The notes: generated by a model from the sequence alone, not told the origin. Positions 17,642 to 27,902 are shown, counted from the first letter of the stretch. The stretch is 64,000 nucleotides of DNA from Parapedobacter tibetensis (GCF_024704835.1 NZ_JAMXBE010000002.1:473318-537317); one strand, 5' to 3'. Made by a program: numbers and translations.

Positions 17642-19279
17642 TTACATCATACCGCCCATGCCTCCACCCATAGGGGGAGCGCCTGCACCAGCTTTCTCTT
17701 CTTCCGGTTCGTCTGCTAGCACCACCTCGGTGGTCAGTAGCATAGCAGCGATAGAAGCGGCATTTTCCAATGCAATACGTGTGACCTTCGTGGGATCAAT
17801 TACCCCAGCGCCAATCAAGTTTTCGTATACATCGGTGCGGGCATTATATCCGTAGTCGGCTTTGCCTTCCTTCACTTTCTGTACCACTACAGCACCTTCG
17901 ATGCCGGAGTTATTGCAGATTTGGCGCAAAGGCTCTTCGATGGCTCGTTTTATGATTTCAATGCCAATGTTTTCGTCCTCGTTGGCACCTTTTAGGTCCT
18001 TCAAAACTTCTCCAGCACGTATGAAGGCTACACCGCCTCCGGCTACGATACCTTCTTCTACTGCAGCGCGGGTAGCATGCAAAGCATCGTCTACACGATC
18101 CTTTTTCTCTTTCATTTCCACTTCAGTGGCAGCACCTACATATAATACGGCTACACCACCAGCTAACTTAGCTAAACGCTCTTGCAATTTCTCGCGGTCG
18201 TAGTCTGAAGTAGTGGTTTCGATTTGTGCTTTGATTTGGTTAACACGGCCTTTGATGTCATCCACATTACCTGAACCATTGATGATGGTGGTATTATCTT
18301 TATCGATAACAACCTTCTCAGCTTGACCGAGGTATGAAAGCTCAGCGTTTTCGAGTTTGTAACCCCTTTCTTCAGAGATAACGGTACCACCAGTGAGGAT
18401 TGCGATATCTTCTAACATCGCTTTACGGCGGTCGCCGAATCCAGGAGCTTTCACAGCAGCCACTTTCAGTGAGCCGCGGATCTTGTTTACGACCAGTGTA
18501 GCCAATGCTTCACCGTCAAGGTCCTCAGCGATGATAAGCAACGGTTTGCCGGTTTGTACTTGTTTTTCGAGGATGGGAAGCAATTCCTTCATGTTGCTGA
18601 TTTTCTTGTCGTAAATCAGAATGTAAGGGTTTTCCAAATCTGCTTCCATCTTGTCCGTATTGGTTACGAAGTAAGGCGACAGGTAACCGCGGTCGAATTG
18701 CATCCCTTCTACGGTCTTCACCTCAGTTTCGGTACCCTTGGCTTCCTCTACGGTGATTACGCCATCCTTGCCTACTTTTTCCATGGCTTCAGCGATCAGC
18801 GCACCGATCAAGTCATCATTATTGGCAGAGATGCTGGCCACTTGCTTGATTTTGCTGTTGTCTTCACCAACGGTTTGCGATTGCGTCTTCAAGCTGCCTA
18901 CCACGGCGGCAACAGCTTTATCGATGCCACGCTTCAAATCCATTGGGTTGGCTCCAGCAGCCACGCTTTTCAAACCTGGAGCGATAATGGCTTGAGCCAA
19001 TACCGTAGCCGTAGTAGTGCCATCACCAGCTTGGTCAGCTGTTTTGGAAGCCACTTCTTTAACCATTTGTGCACCCATGTTTTCCAAGGCGTCTTTCAAT
19101 TCAATTTCCTTAGCTACCGTGACACCGTCTTTGGTGATGGAAGGAGAACCAAATTTCTTCTCAATGATTACATTACGGCCACGTGGGCCCAACGTTACCT
19201 TTACTGCATTTGCCAACGTATCTACACCCTTCTTGAGTGCATCACGTGCTTCTACATTATACTTAACTTGTTTTGCCAT
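17642..19279 (-). CDS. groEL: 60-kDa chaperonin GroEL
   Basis: 545 residues. ATP-driven folding chamber, a double heptameric ring working with Gro[13 protein letters not shown] and [11 protein letters not shown] (about 50-95) bind ATP; the protein ends in the flexible GGMGGMM tail. Follows groES after 113 bp. No CIRCE inverted repeat was seen upstream, so HrcA control is not supported here. Confidence 0.99.
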   Translation of the reverse strand: MAKQVKYNVEARDALKKGVDTLANAVKVTLGPRGRNVIIEKKFGSPSITKDGVTVAKEIELKDALENMGAQMVKEVASKTADQAGDGTTTATVLAQAIIAPGLKSVAAGANPMDLKRGIDKAVAAVVGSLKTQSQTVGEDNSKIKQVASISANNDDLIGALIAEAMEKVGKDGVITVEEAKGTETEVKTVEGMQFDRGYLSPYFVTNTDKMEADLENPYILIYDKKISNMKELLPILEKQVQTGKPLLIIAEDLDGEALATLVVNKIRGSLKVAAVKAPGFGDRRKAMLEDIAILTGGTVISEERGYKLENAELSYLGQAEKVVIDKDNTTIINGSGNVDDIKGRVNQIKAQIETTTSDYDREKLQERLAKLAGGVAVLYVGAATEVEMKEKKDRVDDALHATRAAVEEGIVAGGGVAFIRAGEVLKDLKGANEDENIGIEIIKRAIEEPLRQICNNSGIEGAVVVQKVKEGKADYGYNARTDVYENLIGAGVIDPTKVTRIALENAASIAAMLLTTEVVLADEPEEEKAGAGAPPMGGGMGGMM

Positions 19280-19392
19280 TTTTTGAATAAGATTTGAGAC
19301 GTGAGATATATGATTTGAGATGTGAAAATTAAAATTTACAGCAGCTCCATATGGTCATATGCTCACATCGTTTTTACGTTAAAATTATTGGT
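19280..19392. repeat. groES-groEL spacer with imperfect direct repeats
   Basis: Two near-identical units beginning GATTTGAGA (about 19291 and 19311; GATTTGAGACGTGAGA and GATTTGAGATGTGA) lie directly upstream of groEL. No hairpin with T-run is visible, so groEL is likely read through from groES. This is low-complexity spacer of unknown role. Confidence 0.5.
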
Positions 19393-19668
19393 CTACAGTA
19401 TTGCGTAGATGTCGGATTCTTTCATAATCAAGTACTCTTTCCCTTCATAAGTGATTTCAGTGCCGGAATACTTGCCATATAACACTTCGTCTCCTACTTT
19501 TACTGTTAATGGCTCATCAGTTTTTCCTGCGCCAACAGCTACTACGGTTCCACGTTGTGGTTTTTCCTTGGCAGTATCCGGAATATAGATGCCGGATGCG
19601 GTCTTTTCCTCTGCAGGGGCGGCTTCTACCACCACTCTGTCTCCGATAGGTTTAATACTTAATGCCAT
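19393..19668 (-). CDS. groES: 10-kDa co-chaperonin GroES
   Basis: 91 residues. Heptameric lid of GroEL. Starts [14 protein letters not shown]; the mobile loop region is [18 protein letters not shown] (about 21-38); a canonical end [13 protein letters not shown]. First gene of the chaperonin operon. Confidence 0.98.
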   Translation of the reverse strand: MALSIKPIGDRVVVEAAPAEEKTASGIYIPDTAKEKPQRGTVVAVGAGKTDEPLTVKVGDEVLYGKYSGTEITYEGKEYLIMKESDIYAIL

Positions 19669-19858
19669 AATTTGATACTATTAATTATTTGTTATTACTA
19701 ATATGTTTATGTTCCAGTTTTATATCCTTCATCAACTATGCCAAGCCATCGATTTACCCCTTATCCTTGCCATTTTTTCACGTTAACATGGCGGCGAAAG
19801 GGATTGGTTCAGTCGGCAGCGTGTCAGGATGTCAGTTTGAGCCTGTCGAACCAACGAC
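19669..19858. other. Upstream region of groES
   Basis: 190 bp, AT-rich next to groES (19669-19725). No TAnnTTTG box and no CIRCE palindrome found on the minus strand. The right part carries the REP-like element at 19831. The chaperonin promoter should lie here but is not recognised. Confidence 0.4.
19831..19852. repeat. REP-like quasi-palindromic element
   Basis: GTTTGAGCCTGTCGAACC reads as an imperfect dyad (GTT.GA...TC.AAC). Sequences of the type TTCGACAGGCTCA are dispersed repeats in many bacterial genomes. Only one copy is in this window, so repeat status rests on general knowledge. Confidence 0.4.
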
Positions 19859-19893
19859 AAAAAAGCTTCATCTGCCATTAAGCGGATGAAGCC
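19859..19893 (-). terminator. Intrinsic terminator of the miaB-secG operon
   Basis: On the minus strand GCTTCATC/GATGAAGC (8-bp stem, 12-nt loop) is followed by a seven-T run. It lies 27 bp after the secG stop codon. Confidence 0.9.
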
Positions 19894-19919
19894 TTATCAT
19901 GGGTGTCATGATTTCGTTG

Positions 19920-20264
19920 TTACTGTGTAGTATCGGTATCTGTTTCCAAGATAGCTTCAGGAACCTCCGTAGCCGGAAGCGGTGTTGAGGTGGGTGCCGA
20001 TGGGTTAATCTGATCCATCAACTCATTACCTCCTGAACCTGAAGAAGGTCCTGAAACATTCATGATTAAAGAAAATACGATAATCGAGATTATCAGCCCC
20101 CAAGTACCTTTCTCCAAGATGTCTCCTGTACGCTTCACGCCCATCAAATTAGTACCTCCGGCAAATCCGGAAGCCAACCCTCCTCCTTTCGGATTTTGGA
20201 TTAAGATGAGGAAAGATAACAGAATACTGGCCAAAATAATCAATATGATCAATAACGTTTGCAT
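19920..20264 (-). CDS. secG: Preprotein translocase subunit SecG
   Basis: 114 residues with two membrane helices (about 2-22 and 54-70) joined by the conserved IQNPKGGGLASGFAGG loop. Part of the SecYEG channel. The C-terminal tail (75-114) is long, Ser/Thr/Pro-rich and acidic, typical of Bacteroidota SecG. Last gene of the operon, 13 bp after the TPR gene. Confidence 0.93.
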   Translation of the reverse strand: MQTLLIILIILASILLSFLILIQNPKGGGLASGFAGGTNLMGVKRTGDILEKGTWGLIISIIVFSLIMNVSGPSSGSGGNELMDQINPSAPTSTPLPATEVPEAILETDTDTTQ

Positions 20265-20277
20265 CTTTTATATTTTG

Positions 20278-21462
20278 TTAAGTTAATTTGTTCTCTAATT
20301 CAGCAATTTGAGCGGCAAAGTAAGCACTTTTTTCGGGATATTTCAAACTTAATTTTTTATAGATGGCTATTGCTTTTGGATATAACCCTTGTTCAACATA
20401 TATTTTTGCCAATGTCTCAGAGACGAGTGTTGATTGGTCCTCAGCGCTTTTCCGTGCCTTGTTTTCCAAATCTATTTTGTCCGCTGGAGGAGGTTTGATT
20501 TGGGGATCCTCGCGGATAAAACGTTCAATTACGGGGTCTATCTTTTTAGGCACCTTGAAAGATATGGTTTTTAGCTGGTGGTCGGCGCTCAGTTTTTCCT
20601 CTGGAGCCTGCAAATGGAATATGGTTTCCCTGATCTGCTGATCCAATACCCGCTCTTCACCAAGTTTGAGATTCCGACTGGGGGCGTATGATGCGTTATT
20701 ATTAAGTGGCGCATACGGTTGGTAGGTATGTGCGTGGTCCATCCGGGTTTTATTGAGCCACCAAAGGAAACTATATGGCATATGGTTGTCATTGTAAAGG
20801 CTCACCTTCTCATGTGGAGTGGCTTGCGACAAAGGCACCATTTCTTGGCGTGTATCATCCTGTTCCGTCTCCGAATCTGTTTCTTTCAGTTCTTCATATG
20901 CCAGGTAATCCATAGCGATAGGATGTTCAGGTATCCATCCATCATCCAATCCATCAGCTTGTTCGTTTCCTTCATTGTCATCGACCACATCCCCTTGATG
21001 TATTTCGAATTCATCCAAATCAGGCACCACGGTTTCTATTTCAGGAGCGGTGGAGGTTTCATCGGTCTGGTATGCTGTTTCCTGCGCTTCCATTGTCATC
21101 AAGATCTCATCCGCCGCCTGCGCCTCTGCATCATCAATGTCGAAAGAAAAATCAGGGACAGAAGAAGGAGGAGGGGCAATGCGATCTGCGGAATCGTCGG
21201 CTTCATCGTCGGCAGCTATATACCCATAAAGCCAGTCGGGAAAACCGGTATACAGCAATGCGATTCCGGCATCATTTTCTTCACTATTTGTCTGAAACTG
21301 CTTCCGCGCTTGCAGGTACCGCAATGGTTGTGAATAGGGATACCGATCGATCAATAGCGCAATGGTTGCCTCTTCACTTTCCGAAGGATTGGATAATATA
21401 GAGTTATAAGTTTCTTTATCGTCTGTATGTTTCACGTCGATCCATTTTATCGGGGTTACCAA
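20278..21462 (-). CDS. TPR-containing protein between lptE and secG, unknown function
   Basis: 394 residues. The middle (about 70-190) is long, acidic and probably disordered. The C-terminal ~60 residues ([21 protein letters not shown]... ending IAELENKLT) form a tetratricopeptide-like helix pair, and the N-terminal region is also helical ([17 protein letters not shown]). No signal peptide, so cytoplasmic. Its start overlaps the lptE stop by 7 bp, so the two are coupled. Its place between an LPS-assembly lipoprotein and SecG hints at an envelope-related scaffold, but that is inference only. Confidence 0.8.
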   Translation of the reverse strand: MVTPIKWIDVKHTDDKETYNSILSNPSESEEATIALLIDRYPYSQPLRYLQARKQFQTNSEENDAGIALLYTGFPDWLYGYIAADDEADDSADRIAPPPSSVPDFSFDIDDAEAQAADEILMTMEAQETAYQTDETSTAPEIETVVPDLDEFEIHQGDVVDDNEGNEQADGLDDGWIPEHPIAMDYLAYEELKETDSETEQDDTRQEMVPLSQATPHEKVSLYNDNHMPYSFLWWLNKTRMDHAHTYQPYAPLNNNASYAPSRNLKLGEERVLDQQIRETIFHLQAPEEKLSADHQLKTISFKVPKKIDPVIERFIREDPQIKPPPADKIDLENKARKSAEDQSTLVSETLAKIYVEQGLYPKAIAIYKKLSLKYPEKSAYFAAQIAELENKLT

Positions 21463-21977
21463 TTCGCGAAGGCCCTGTTGTAAATGTCTTCGGTCAGCAT
21501 CTCGTTTATATCCCTGATGAGCGATTCTTCCTGCGCCTGTATGGAGGAGCTGGCAGAGGAGAAATCTTTGAACCGTGTAAATGGCTCCTCAAAACTGTCT
21601 TCGGGTTTGATGCTGTTCGTGTATTTGACACTGATAGTAATCGAAAGCCTATTGAGCGCGGCACGGTCTGTGCCTGCCTCCACCGCTGCGGGCGCGATAC
21701 TGTATCCCGTAATTCGCCCTTCGAATATGGCATCGCCATTGTTACTTACTTGGCTGAGGCTCGACTGGTTACGTATCCGGTCTTTGAGTGCCTCCGTGAA
21801 GCTCTGGCTCAGTGTAGGGTAGACAATCGGAGCCGTGTTTTCGAAAAACTCCACGGTCACGGTTTTCATATCCTCGGGAATGGAGCCCCCAGTGAAGCCA
21901 TATTTTACACCACAACCTTGGATAAGCGAGGTTGCCAATAGAATCCACACACAATGAAACGCTTGCTTAATTATCAT
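21456..21977 (-). CDS. lptE: LPS-assembly lipoprotein LptE
   Basis: 173 residues. Signal peptide with lipobox LIQGC (Cys about 22), then [13 protein letters not shown], the typical opening of Bacteroidota LptE. LptE is lipid-anchored to the outer membrane and plugs the LptD barrel, which inserts lipopolysaccharide. Positioned 14 bp after the sigma-54 activator gene and overlapping the TPR gene. Confidence 0.88.
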   Translation of the reverse strand: MIIKQAFHCVWILLATSLIQGCGVKYGFTGGSIPEDMKTVTVEFFENTAPIVYPTLSQSFTEALKDRIRNQSSLSQVSNNGDAIFEGRITGYSIAPAAVEAGTDRAALNRLSITISVKYTNSIKPEDSFEEPFTRFKDFSSASSSIQAQEESLIRDINEMLTEDIYNRAFANW

Positions 21978-21991
21978 AGCCTATAACCTTA

Positions 21992-23242
21992 TCAATTGAG
22001 GTTCAAATCTTTTATCTTTCTATACAATGTCCTTTCGGATATGCCCAATTCGTGCGCTGCAGATTTACGTTTGCCCTTGTGTTTTTTTAAGGCTTTTTTA
22101 ATCAAATCCGATTCCTTTTCCACCAATGAAAGCGATTCTTCCTCCACTTCTTCAGCCTCTTGTGTGTGGAGGTGGAAATCTTCTTTTCGATTGGCCTGTG
22201 GTTGGTGAATGGTCAAGGTGGACGATGCGCCCAGCTGTTCTTGGTTGGGAGGATTATCTACTTCCCGATATAATTTATTGATATACGGCGAGTTTTCCTC
22301 AAAAGTCGATGAATTAGCTCCGTTTTGGATAATCTCGACTACCAATTTTTTTAACTCGACCATATCTTTTTTCATATCGAATAGCACCTTGTACAGCAAA
22401 TCCCGCTCGGAAAAATCTTCCTTGCTGCCGGAAGCGACATGCACAGGCAAGTTGCTTCTATTGTCAAGCGGCAAATAATTTTGGAGTATCTTCGCATCAA
22501 TCACTCGTTCTTTTTCCAACACGGCAATTTGTTCGGCAATGTTCTTCAGTTGCCTCACATTACCAGGCCAAGCATAGTTGGCGAGCAGTTGCTGCGCATC
22601 TTCGGTTAGTTGCACATTGGGGCTACGGTATTTATCGGTAAAATCGGCCACGAATTTGCGAAAAAGCAGGTGGATGTCTTCCTTGCGGTTGCGTAAGGAT
22701 GGGATACGCAAGGGTACAGTATTGAGTCGGTAATAGAGGTCTTCCCTGAACCTGCCTTTTTGCACGGCTTCATAAATATCAACATTAGTGGCCGCCACTA
22801 CCCGTACATTGGTTTTTTGCACTTTCGAGGAGCCCACACGGATATATTCGCCAGACTCCAATATGCGCAATAAACGAGCTTGCGTGCTCAAGGGCAATTC
22901 ACCCACCTCATCCAAGAAGATGGTGCCTCCATCAACCACCTCAAAATATCCCTTTCGTGCTTCATGTGCACCGGTGAAGGAGCCTTTTTCATGTCCGAAA
23001 AGCTCGGAATCTATCGTTCCTTCCGGAATGGCCCCACAGTTTACCGCAATGAAGGGGCCATGTTTGCGTGTGCTGAGCTGATGGATAATGTGTGAATACA
23101 CTTCCTTACCGCTTCCACTTTCACCAGTAATCAGCACAGAAATATCGGTGGGCGCCACTTGTTGCGCGATATCGATAGCCCGATTGAGCAATGGCGAGTT
23201 ACCAATGATGCCAAATCTATTTTTTATATCTTGAATGTCCAT
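21992..23242 (-). CDS. Sigma-54-type AAA+ transcriptional activator without receiver domain
   Basis: 416 residues. The AAA+ domain starts at the N-terminus: Walker A GESGSGKE at 40-47 and the sigma-54 contact loop GSFTGA at 87-92. The linker (about 245-375) is variable, and a Fis-type helix-turn-helix lies at the C-terminus (KRKSAAHELGISERTLYRKI). There is no phosphorylation or sensor domain, so activity must be set by partners or expression. It is embedded in a housekeeping operon between miaB (25 bp) and lptE (14 bp). The target promoters are unknown. Confidence 0.93.
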   Translation of the reverse strand: MDIQDIKNRFGIIGNSPLLNRAIDIAQQVAPTDISVLITGESGSGKEVYSHIIHQLSTRKHGPFIAVNCGAIPEGTIDSELFGHEKGSFTGAHEARKGYFEVVDGGTIFLDEVGELPLSTQARLLRILESGEYIRVGSSKVQKTNVRVVAATNVDIYEAVQKGRFREDLYYRLNTVPLRIPSLRNRKEDIHLLFRKFVADFTDKYRSPNVQLTEDAQQLLANYAWPGNVRQLKNIAEQIAVLEKERVIDAKILQNYLPLDNRSNLPVHVASGSKEDFSERDLLYKVLFDMKKDMVELKKLVVEIIQNGANSSTFEENSPYINKLYREVDNPPNQEQLGASSTLTIHQPQANRKEDFHLHTQEAEEVEEESLSLVEKESDLIKKALKKHKGKRKSAAHELGISERTLYRKIKDLNLN

Positions 23243-23267
23243 TTTTTTTCAACGCTATACGCAATTA

Positions 23268-24698
23268 TTAATCTACAATCCGTCCAATCAACGTTGCCGA
23301 TGTGCACCGATCTGCATAAACCTTTACGTAATCGCCCACATGATAGCGCTCATCCACGGGGAAAACCACCATGGCGTTTTGGTCATTCCGGCCGCAGTAA
23401 TCTTTATCCGAACGCTTAGATAACCCCTCGATGAGCACGCTATGCGTTTTACCTACATAGGTCTGCAAGCGTTCAAGGCTATGTTCGCGTTGCTTATTCA
23501 CCACTTCCGTCAGGCGTCTTTTTTTCACTTCTTCTGGCACATCATCGGCATAGCGTTTTGCTGCCAACGTGCCCGGTCTTTCGGAATAGGCAAACATATA
23601 TGCATAATCATACTTCACATAATCCATCATCGAAAGCGTGTCTTGATGTTCCTCCTCAGTTTCGCTACAGAAACCGGTGATGACATCGGTAGAAATCCCA
23701 CAATTGGGGATAATCCTGCGGATGGCATCCACGCGTTCCTTATACCACTCGCGGTCATACGTTCGGTTCATGAGGTTCAGCACCCTGGAATTGCCAGACT
23801 GTATAGGCAGGTGGATGTATTTGCAAATGTTTTCGTACTTCCCCATCGTGTGCAACACCTCATCGGTGATATCTTTTGGATGCGATGTGGAAAAGCGAAC
23901 ACGTAGCAGTGGATTCACTTGAGCCACCAATTCCAGCAGGTTGGCAAAGTTGACTGCCGGTTCCTCACCATCAGCAGTGGGAGCGGCATATTTATAGGAG
24001 TCTACGTTTTGCCCCAAGAGCGTCACTTCTCGATATCCCGCATGGAAGAGGTCCTGGGCTTCCTTCACGATGGATTGTGGGTCGCGGCTACGTTCTCGGC
24101 CCCGGGTGAATGGCACCACACAAAACGAACACATGTTGTCGCAACCCCGCATAATGGAGATGAATGCCGTCACCCCATTCGAGTTGAGGCGTACAGGGCT
24201 AATATCTGCATAAGTCTCTTCGCGCGAAAGCAATACATTCACCGCACGCGAGCCTTCGTCTACCTTTTCGATGAGGTTGGGTAGGTCACGGTAGGCATCA
24301 GGCCCCACCACCACGTCAACCAACTTTTCCTCCTCAAGGAATTTAGATTTCAGCCGTTCAGCCATGCAACCTAGCACACCCACCACCATACCTGGGTTTT
24401 TGGCTTTCGCCGATTCAAATTCCTTCAACCGATTGCGTACACGCTGCTCGGCATTTTCTCGGATGGAACAGGTGTTGATGAAGATGACATCAGCCTCCTT
24501 ATAATCTCGCGTGGTCTCAAAACCACTGTCGAGCAGGATGGATGCGACGATCTCACTGTCAGAAAAATTCATCTGGCAGCCATAACTTTCGATATACAGC
24601 TTGCGCCCATTGTGTTTTTTTGGGTCTTTTTCCAAAAGCAATGCCTCGCCTTGCCGCGATTCGTCGTGTTGTTTTGCGCTTGTCGGTATCTCAAACAT
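23268..24698 (-). CDS. miaB: tRNA-2-methylthio-N6-dimethylallyladenosine synthase
   Basis: 476 residues. Radical SAM methylthiotransferase modifying A37 of tRNAs. The N-terminal UPF0004 domain includes [12 protein letters not shown]; the radical-SAM cluster is [16 protein letters not shown] (about 176-191); a C-terminal TRAM domain (about 405-475) follows. First gene of the five-gene minus-strand operon. Confidence 0.97.
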   Translation of the reverse strand: MFEIPTSAKQHDESRQGEALLLEKDPKKHNGRKLYIESYGCQMNFSDSEIVASILLDSGFETTRDYKEADVIFINTCSIRENAEQRVRNRLKEFESAKAKNPGMVVGVLGCMAERLKSKFLEEEKLVDVVVGPDAYRDLPNLIEKVDEGSRAVNVLLSREETYADISPVRLNSNGVTAFISIMRGCDNMCSFCVVPFTRGRERSRDPQSIVKEAQDLFHAGYREVTLLGQNVDSYKYAAPTADGEEPAVNFANLLELVAQVNPLLRVRFSTSHPKDITDEVLHTMGKYENICKYIHLPIQSGNSRVLNLMNRTYDREWYKERVDAIRRIIPNCGISTDVITGFCSETEEEHQDTLSMMDYVKYDYAYMFAYSERPGTLAAKRYADDVPEEVKKRRLTEVVNKQREHSLERLQTYVGKTHSVLIEGLSKRSDKDYCGRNDQNAMVVFPVDERYHVGDYVKVYADRCTSATLIGRIVD

Positions 24699-24717
24699 CG
24701 TTGTTGATTAAAGCTTA

Positions 24718-24725
24718 CAAAGCTA
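24718..24725 (-). promoter_or_regulatory. -7 promoter box of the miaB operon
   Basis: TAGCTTTG on the minus strand matches TAnnTTTG; 19 nt separate it from the miaB ATG. No clear -33 TTG/TTTG at the expected distance. Confidence 0.5.
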
Positions 24726-24798
24726 ACAATAATATTTTGAATGGATGACAGTTTGGCAGATTATGAGCAGTGTGAAAAAAAATTATGATGTTTGCCCT

Positions 24799-25860
24799 AT
24801 GGCATTTTCCAAAGACATCAAAGTATGGTACCTCCAGCATAAGCGCGACCTCCCTTGGCGGCATACCCAAGACCCCTATGTCATTTGGCTTTCCGAGGTT
24901 ATCCTGCAGCAAACACGCGTGGAGCAAGGGATGCCTTATTTCCATCGGTTTTTATCGCATTATCCTGATGTGGCTGCTTTTGCGCAAGCTTCGGAAGACG
25001 AAATACTGCTGCATTGGCAAGGGTTGGGCTATTATTCCAGGGCCCGCAATATGCATAAGGCAGCCAAAGCAGTAATGACCGAGTACGGTGGTAGTTTCCC
25101 CACGCGATATGACGATCTTATCAAACTCCAAGGGATAGGCGATTACACCGCCGCCGCCATTGCTTCCTTTTCTACCGATGAAGCAAAAGCCGTAGTAGAC
25201 GGCAATGTGTTCCGGGTATTGGCTCGTTATTTTGGAATTGACGAACCTATCAATTCGTCCAAAGGAAAAAAACTTTTCCTTGGATTGGCCTATGACCTAC
25301 TCGATGAAACGCATCCCGGTATTTACAACCAAGCGATCATGGAATTTGGAGCCATACAATGCAAACCCAAAAATCCCGATTGCGCTAACTGTGTGCTCCG
25401 GTTGGACTGCCGTGCCTTGCAAGAAGGGCGTGTAAACCAGTTACCCATCAAAGTAAAGGGCAAAGCAAGCCGCAACCGTTATTTTAACTATTTTGTGGTC
25501 TTAGAAGGCGATCGGTTGTTGATGAGCAAGCGGGATAAAGGTGATATTTGGGAAAACTTGTATGAACTACCACTGATCGAAACCCCTTATCAGATGGAAG
25601 TGTTTGAATTAGCCGACCAAAAAGAAGTCATCACCTGCTTTGGGGCAAACGCCGATTTGCAGTTGATGGCAGGGCCAATAAAGCATGTGTTGAGCCATCA
25701 AAACCTTTTTGCACAGTTCATTTCTGTGAATACTGGGCAAGCCTCCATCAGAAAAAAAATAAACTGGGATTATGTTTTTATAAAAGATTTGAATACATTA
25801 GCTAAACCTAAGCTAATTTATTCTTTTTTAAAGAATTTTATGGTTGAATATTATACCTAA
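24799..25860 (+). CDS. mutY: A/G-specific adenine DNA glycosylase
   Basis: 353 residues from ATG 24799; the frame also has upstream ATGs (from 24745) but relatives begin near FSKDIKVWYLQHKRDLPW. Removes adenine opposite 8-oxoguanine. The helix-hairpin-helix LQGIGDYTAAAI (about 112-123) is followed by the catalytic Asp in VVDGNV. The [4Fe-4S] cysteines follow C-x6-C-x2-C-x5-C (CKPKNPDCANCVLRLDC). A C-terminal NUDIX-like domain (about 230-350) reads the 8-oxoG. The ssb gene follows after 6 bp. Confidence 0.96.
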   Translation: MAFSKDIKVWYLQHKRDLPWRHTQDPYVIWLSEVILQQTRVEQGMPYFHRFLSHYPDVAAFAQASEDEILLHWQGLGYYSRARNMHKAAKAVMTEYGGSFPTRYDDLIKLQGIGDYTAAAIASFSTDEAKAVVDGNVFRVLARYFGIDEPINSSKGKKLFLGLAYDLLDETHPGIYNQAIMEFGAIQCKPKNPDCANCVLRLDCRALQEGRVNQLPIKVKGKASRNRYFNYFVVLEGDRLLMSKRDKGDIWENLYELPLIETPYQMEVFELADQKEVITCFGANADLQLMAGPIKHVLSHQNLFAQFISVNTGQASIRKKINWDYVFIKDLNTLAKPKLIYSFLKNFMVEYYT

Positions 25861-25866
25861 ATTATT

Positions 25867-26316
25867 ATGTCAGGCATCAACAAAGTTATTTTAGTAGGGC
25901 ACTTGGGTAAGGATCCAGAGATTCGCCATTTGGAAGGGAATGTTACGGTTGCGAGTTTTCCGTTGGCCACATCAGAAATGTACAACAAGGATGGTCGCAA
26001 GGTGGAGCAGACCGAATGGCATAATATCGTGATGTGGCGGGGATTGGCTGAAGTGGCGGCAAAGTATCTTTTCAAAGGCAAGTTGGTGTATATTGAAGGC
26101 AAACTGAGAACACGTACATACGAGGATAAAGAAGGGATTAGGCGCTATACCACGGAGGTGGTAGCTGAAAACTTCACTTTACTAGGGCGTAGAAGTGATT
26201 TTGAACCTACAAGTGGCCCGAATGCCACGAGTGAGCAATCAGCGAAAAAAGCGGAAGAGGGCAGTGTCGACGTAGATTTTAAAGAAAATGAAGGGGAAGA
26301 AGATTCGTTGTTTTAA
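25867..26316 (+). CDS. ssb: Single-stranded DNA-binding protein
   Basis: 149 residues. OB fold about 1-105 (GINKVILVGHLGKDPEIRH at the N-terminus), an acidic linker and the protein-interaction tip EEDSLF at the C-terminus. It protects single-stranded DNA and recruits repair enzymes through the tip. Only 6 bp after mutY, so probably co-transcribed. Confidence 0.97.
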   Translation: MSGINKVILVGHLGKDPEIRHLEGNVTVASFPLATSEMYNKDGRKVEQTEWHNIVMWRGLAEVAAKYLFKGKLVYIEGKLRTRTYEDKEGIRRYTTEVVAENFTLLGRRSDFEPTSGPNATSEQSAKKAEEGSVDVDFKENEGEEDSLF

Positions 26317-26437
26317 GATTAAAAGTTGGTAAGTCAATAAGACTGGAAGTCGGTAAGTGTGAAGCAAGAGCCAAAAATGCAGCAATCTGTCGTGCACCCT
26401 GAGCCGACTGCCGGTAGCTAGTTTTATTTTTTTGCTG
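26317..26437. repeat. Low-complexity spacer upstream of pheS
   Basis: Contains two similar units (AAGTTGGTAAGTC and GAAGTCGGTAAGTG, about 26325-26362) and CCGACTGCCGG. Similar GACTGCCG-type spacers are common in Sphingobacteriaceae by recollection. No terminator of good quality was seen. Confidence 0.4.
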
Positions 26438-26445
26438 TATCTTTG
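26438..26445 (+). promoter_or_regulatory. -7 promoter box abutting pheS
   Basis: TATCTTTG, matching TAnnTTTG, ends only 5 nt before the pheS ATG at 26451, so the mRNA would have almost no 5' untranslated region. Confidence 0.6.
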
Positions 26446-26450
26446 GCGTC

Positions 26451-27488
26451 ATGTTGCAAGAGAAGATACAACAATACACCGAAGAGATAGCGCGGTTCAC
26501 CCCCCAATCCAGTGAGGATGTAGAGGCTTTCCGGTTGAAATTTCTGGTGACCAAAGGTGTGGTACGGACTTTATTCGATGAATTCAAATCGGTATCGCCT
26601 GATTTAAAGCGGGAACTTGGGAAAACGTTAAACGAATTCAAACAAGCCGCGGAGAATAAATATAAAACGTCACAGGAGCAATTTGCTTCGGCATCGCAAG
26701 CTTCCAAACGCGAAGCAGAAGACCTCACCTTACCTGGAGAAGGGTTTGTATTCGGATCGCGTCACCCACTATCGTTGGTAAGGAAGGAAATTGTTGAAAT
26801 ATTCAAGAAATTGGGTTTTACAGTTGCCGAAGGGCCAGAAATCGAAGACGATTGGCATAATTTCACGGCACTTAATTTCCCTCCTGAACACCCTGCCCGG
26901 GACATGCAGGACACCTTTTTTATCAAGAAGCAGGATGGCAATGACATTGCATTACGTACACATACATCATCCGTGCAGGTACGGATGATGGAAAATGGCA
27001 CCCCTCCTTTTCGAGCCATTATGCCGGGGAGGGTGTATCGCAATGAGGCGATATCCGCACGTGCTCATTGCTTTTTCCACCAAGTGGAAGGGCTATATGT
27101 AGATGAAGGAGTTTCCTTTGCAGACCTGAAGCAGACGTTATACCACTTTGTGCAAGAGTTGTTTGGCGAAGACACGAACGTACGTTTCCGTCCTTCATAT
27201 TTCCCATTCACTGAACCATCGGCTGAGATGGATATCAGTTGTACAATATGCAAAGGTAACGGATGCGCGATGTGTAAAGGCTCTGGTTGGGTAGAGATAT
27301 TGGGCTGCGGTATGGTAGACCCCAATGTGCTCGAAAACTGTGGTATCGACAGTGGTAAGTACAGTGGCTTCGCATTCGGGATGGGAATAGAACGTATCAC
27401 GAACCTTAAATATGAAATCAAAGACCTGCGCCTATTTTCCGAAAACGATGTACGCTTTCTTGGCCAGTTTGAAACGGAACTTATTTAG
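26451..27488 (+). CDS. pheS: Phenylalanyl-tRNA synthetase alpha subunit
   Basis: 345 residues. Catalytic subunit of the (alpha-beta)2 class II synthetase. An N-terminal coiled coil (about 1-85) precedes the catalytic core, with motif 2 around RVYRNEAISARAHCFFHQVEGLYVD and motif 3 GFAFGMGIERI near the C-terminus. A Cys-rich insert CTICKGNGCAMCKGSG (about 265-280) could bind zinc; such an insert is known in Bacteroidota PheS. pheT is not adjacent. Confidence 0.97.
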   Translation: MLQEKIQQYTEEIARFTPQSSEDVEAFRLKFLVTKGVVRTLFDEFKSVSPDLKRELGKTLNEFKQAAENKYKTSQEQFASASQASKREAEDLTLPGEGFVFGSRHPLSLVRKEIVEIFKKLGFTVAEGPEIEDDWHNFTALNFPPEHPARDMQDTFFIKKQDGNDIALRTHTSSVQVRMMENGTPPFRAIMPGRVYRNEAISARAHCFFHQVEGLYVDEGVSFADLKQTLYHFVQELFGEDTNVRFRPSYFPFTEPSAEMDISCTICKGNGCAMCKGSGWVEILGCGMVDPNVLENCGIDSGKYSGFAFGMGIERITNLKYEIKDLRLFSENDVRFLGQFETELI

Positions 27489-27902
27489 ATGACTAAAATT
27501 AGTTGGTATATAATGTTCCCAGCAATTTTATTGCTGCATGGGGCTTGTAAAAAAGGAGGGTGTAATGTGGTGCAGGATGTGCCGGTAATGGAACAGGTAT
27601 CCATGGTTCAGTACTCTCAACTTTATACGCCAGGAGGGTATGCTGTAACCGAAAGGGGAGGAGTGGCCGGTTTGATCGTTGTCAATACGGGGCAAGGATA
27701 CATTGCTTATGACCGATGCAGCACTGTGGTCCCTGAAAAGCGGTGCGCGGTTGAAGTGGAAGATGGCGGCATCGTAGCCAAAGATCCCTGTTCAGGCGCT
27801 CGATATTTACTGGTAAATGGATCTCCAGCCGAAATAGCCGAATGCCCACTTAAACCCTATCGGGCACATCGGAATGGCGAAACCATAATCGTATCAAATT
27901 AA
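27489..27902 (+). CDS. Lipoprotein with degenerate Rieske-like domain
   Basis: 137 residues with lipobox LLHGAC (Cys about 20). The rest follows the outline of a Rieske [2Fe-2S] domain (AYDRCS...C.V....DPCSGARY....GSPAEIAECPLKPY), but the cluster-binding CxH and CxxH pairs are missing (DRCS; DPCS). Relatives of this type occur in Bacteroidota as 'Rieske-like' proteins that cannot bind the usual cluster. It begins at the base after the pheS stop and its stop overlaps the TetR start by 1 bp, so it is part of the pheS transcript. Function unknown. Confidence 0.75.
   Translation: MTKISWYIMFPAILLLHGACKKGGCNVVQDVPVMEQVSMVQYSQLYTPGGYAVTERGGVAGLIVVNTGQGYIAYDRCSTVVPEKRCAVEVEDGGIVAKDPCSGARYLLVNGSPAEIAECPLKPYRAHRNGETIIVSN

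Noticed and set aside
18554..19297. Long plus-strand reading frame opposite groEL
   Set aside because: It is a shadow of the groEL codon pattern; the translation has no family resemblance and no start context.
19669..19725. CIRCE element for groES
   Set aside because: No TTAGCACTC-type inverted repeat present on either strand.
20719..21333. Plus-strand frame opposite the TPR gene
   Set aside because: Antisense to a gene with good context; rich in Ile/His/Arg without domain pattern.
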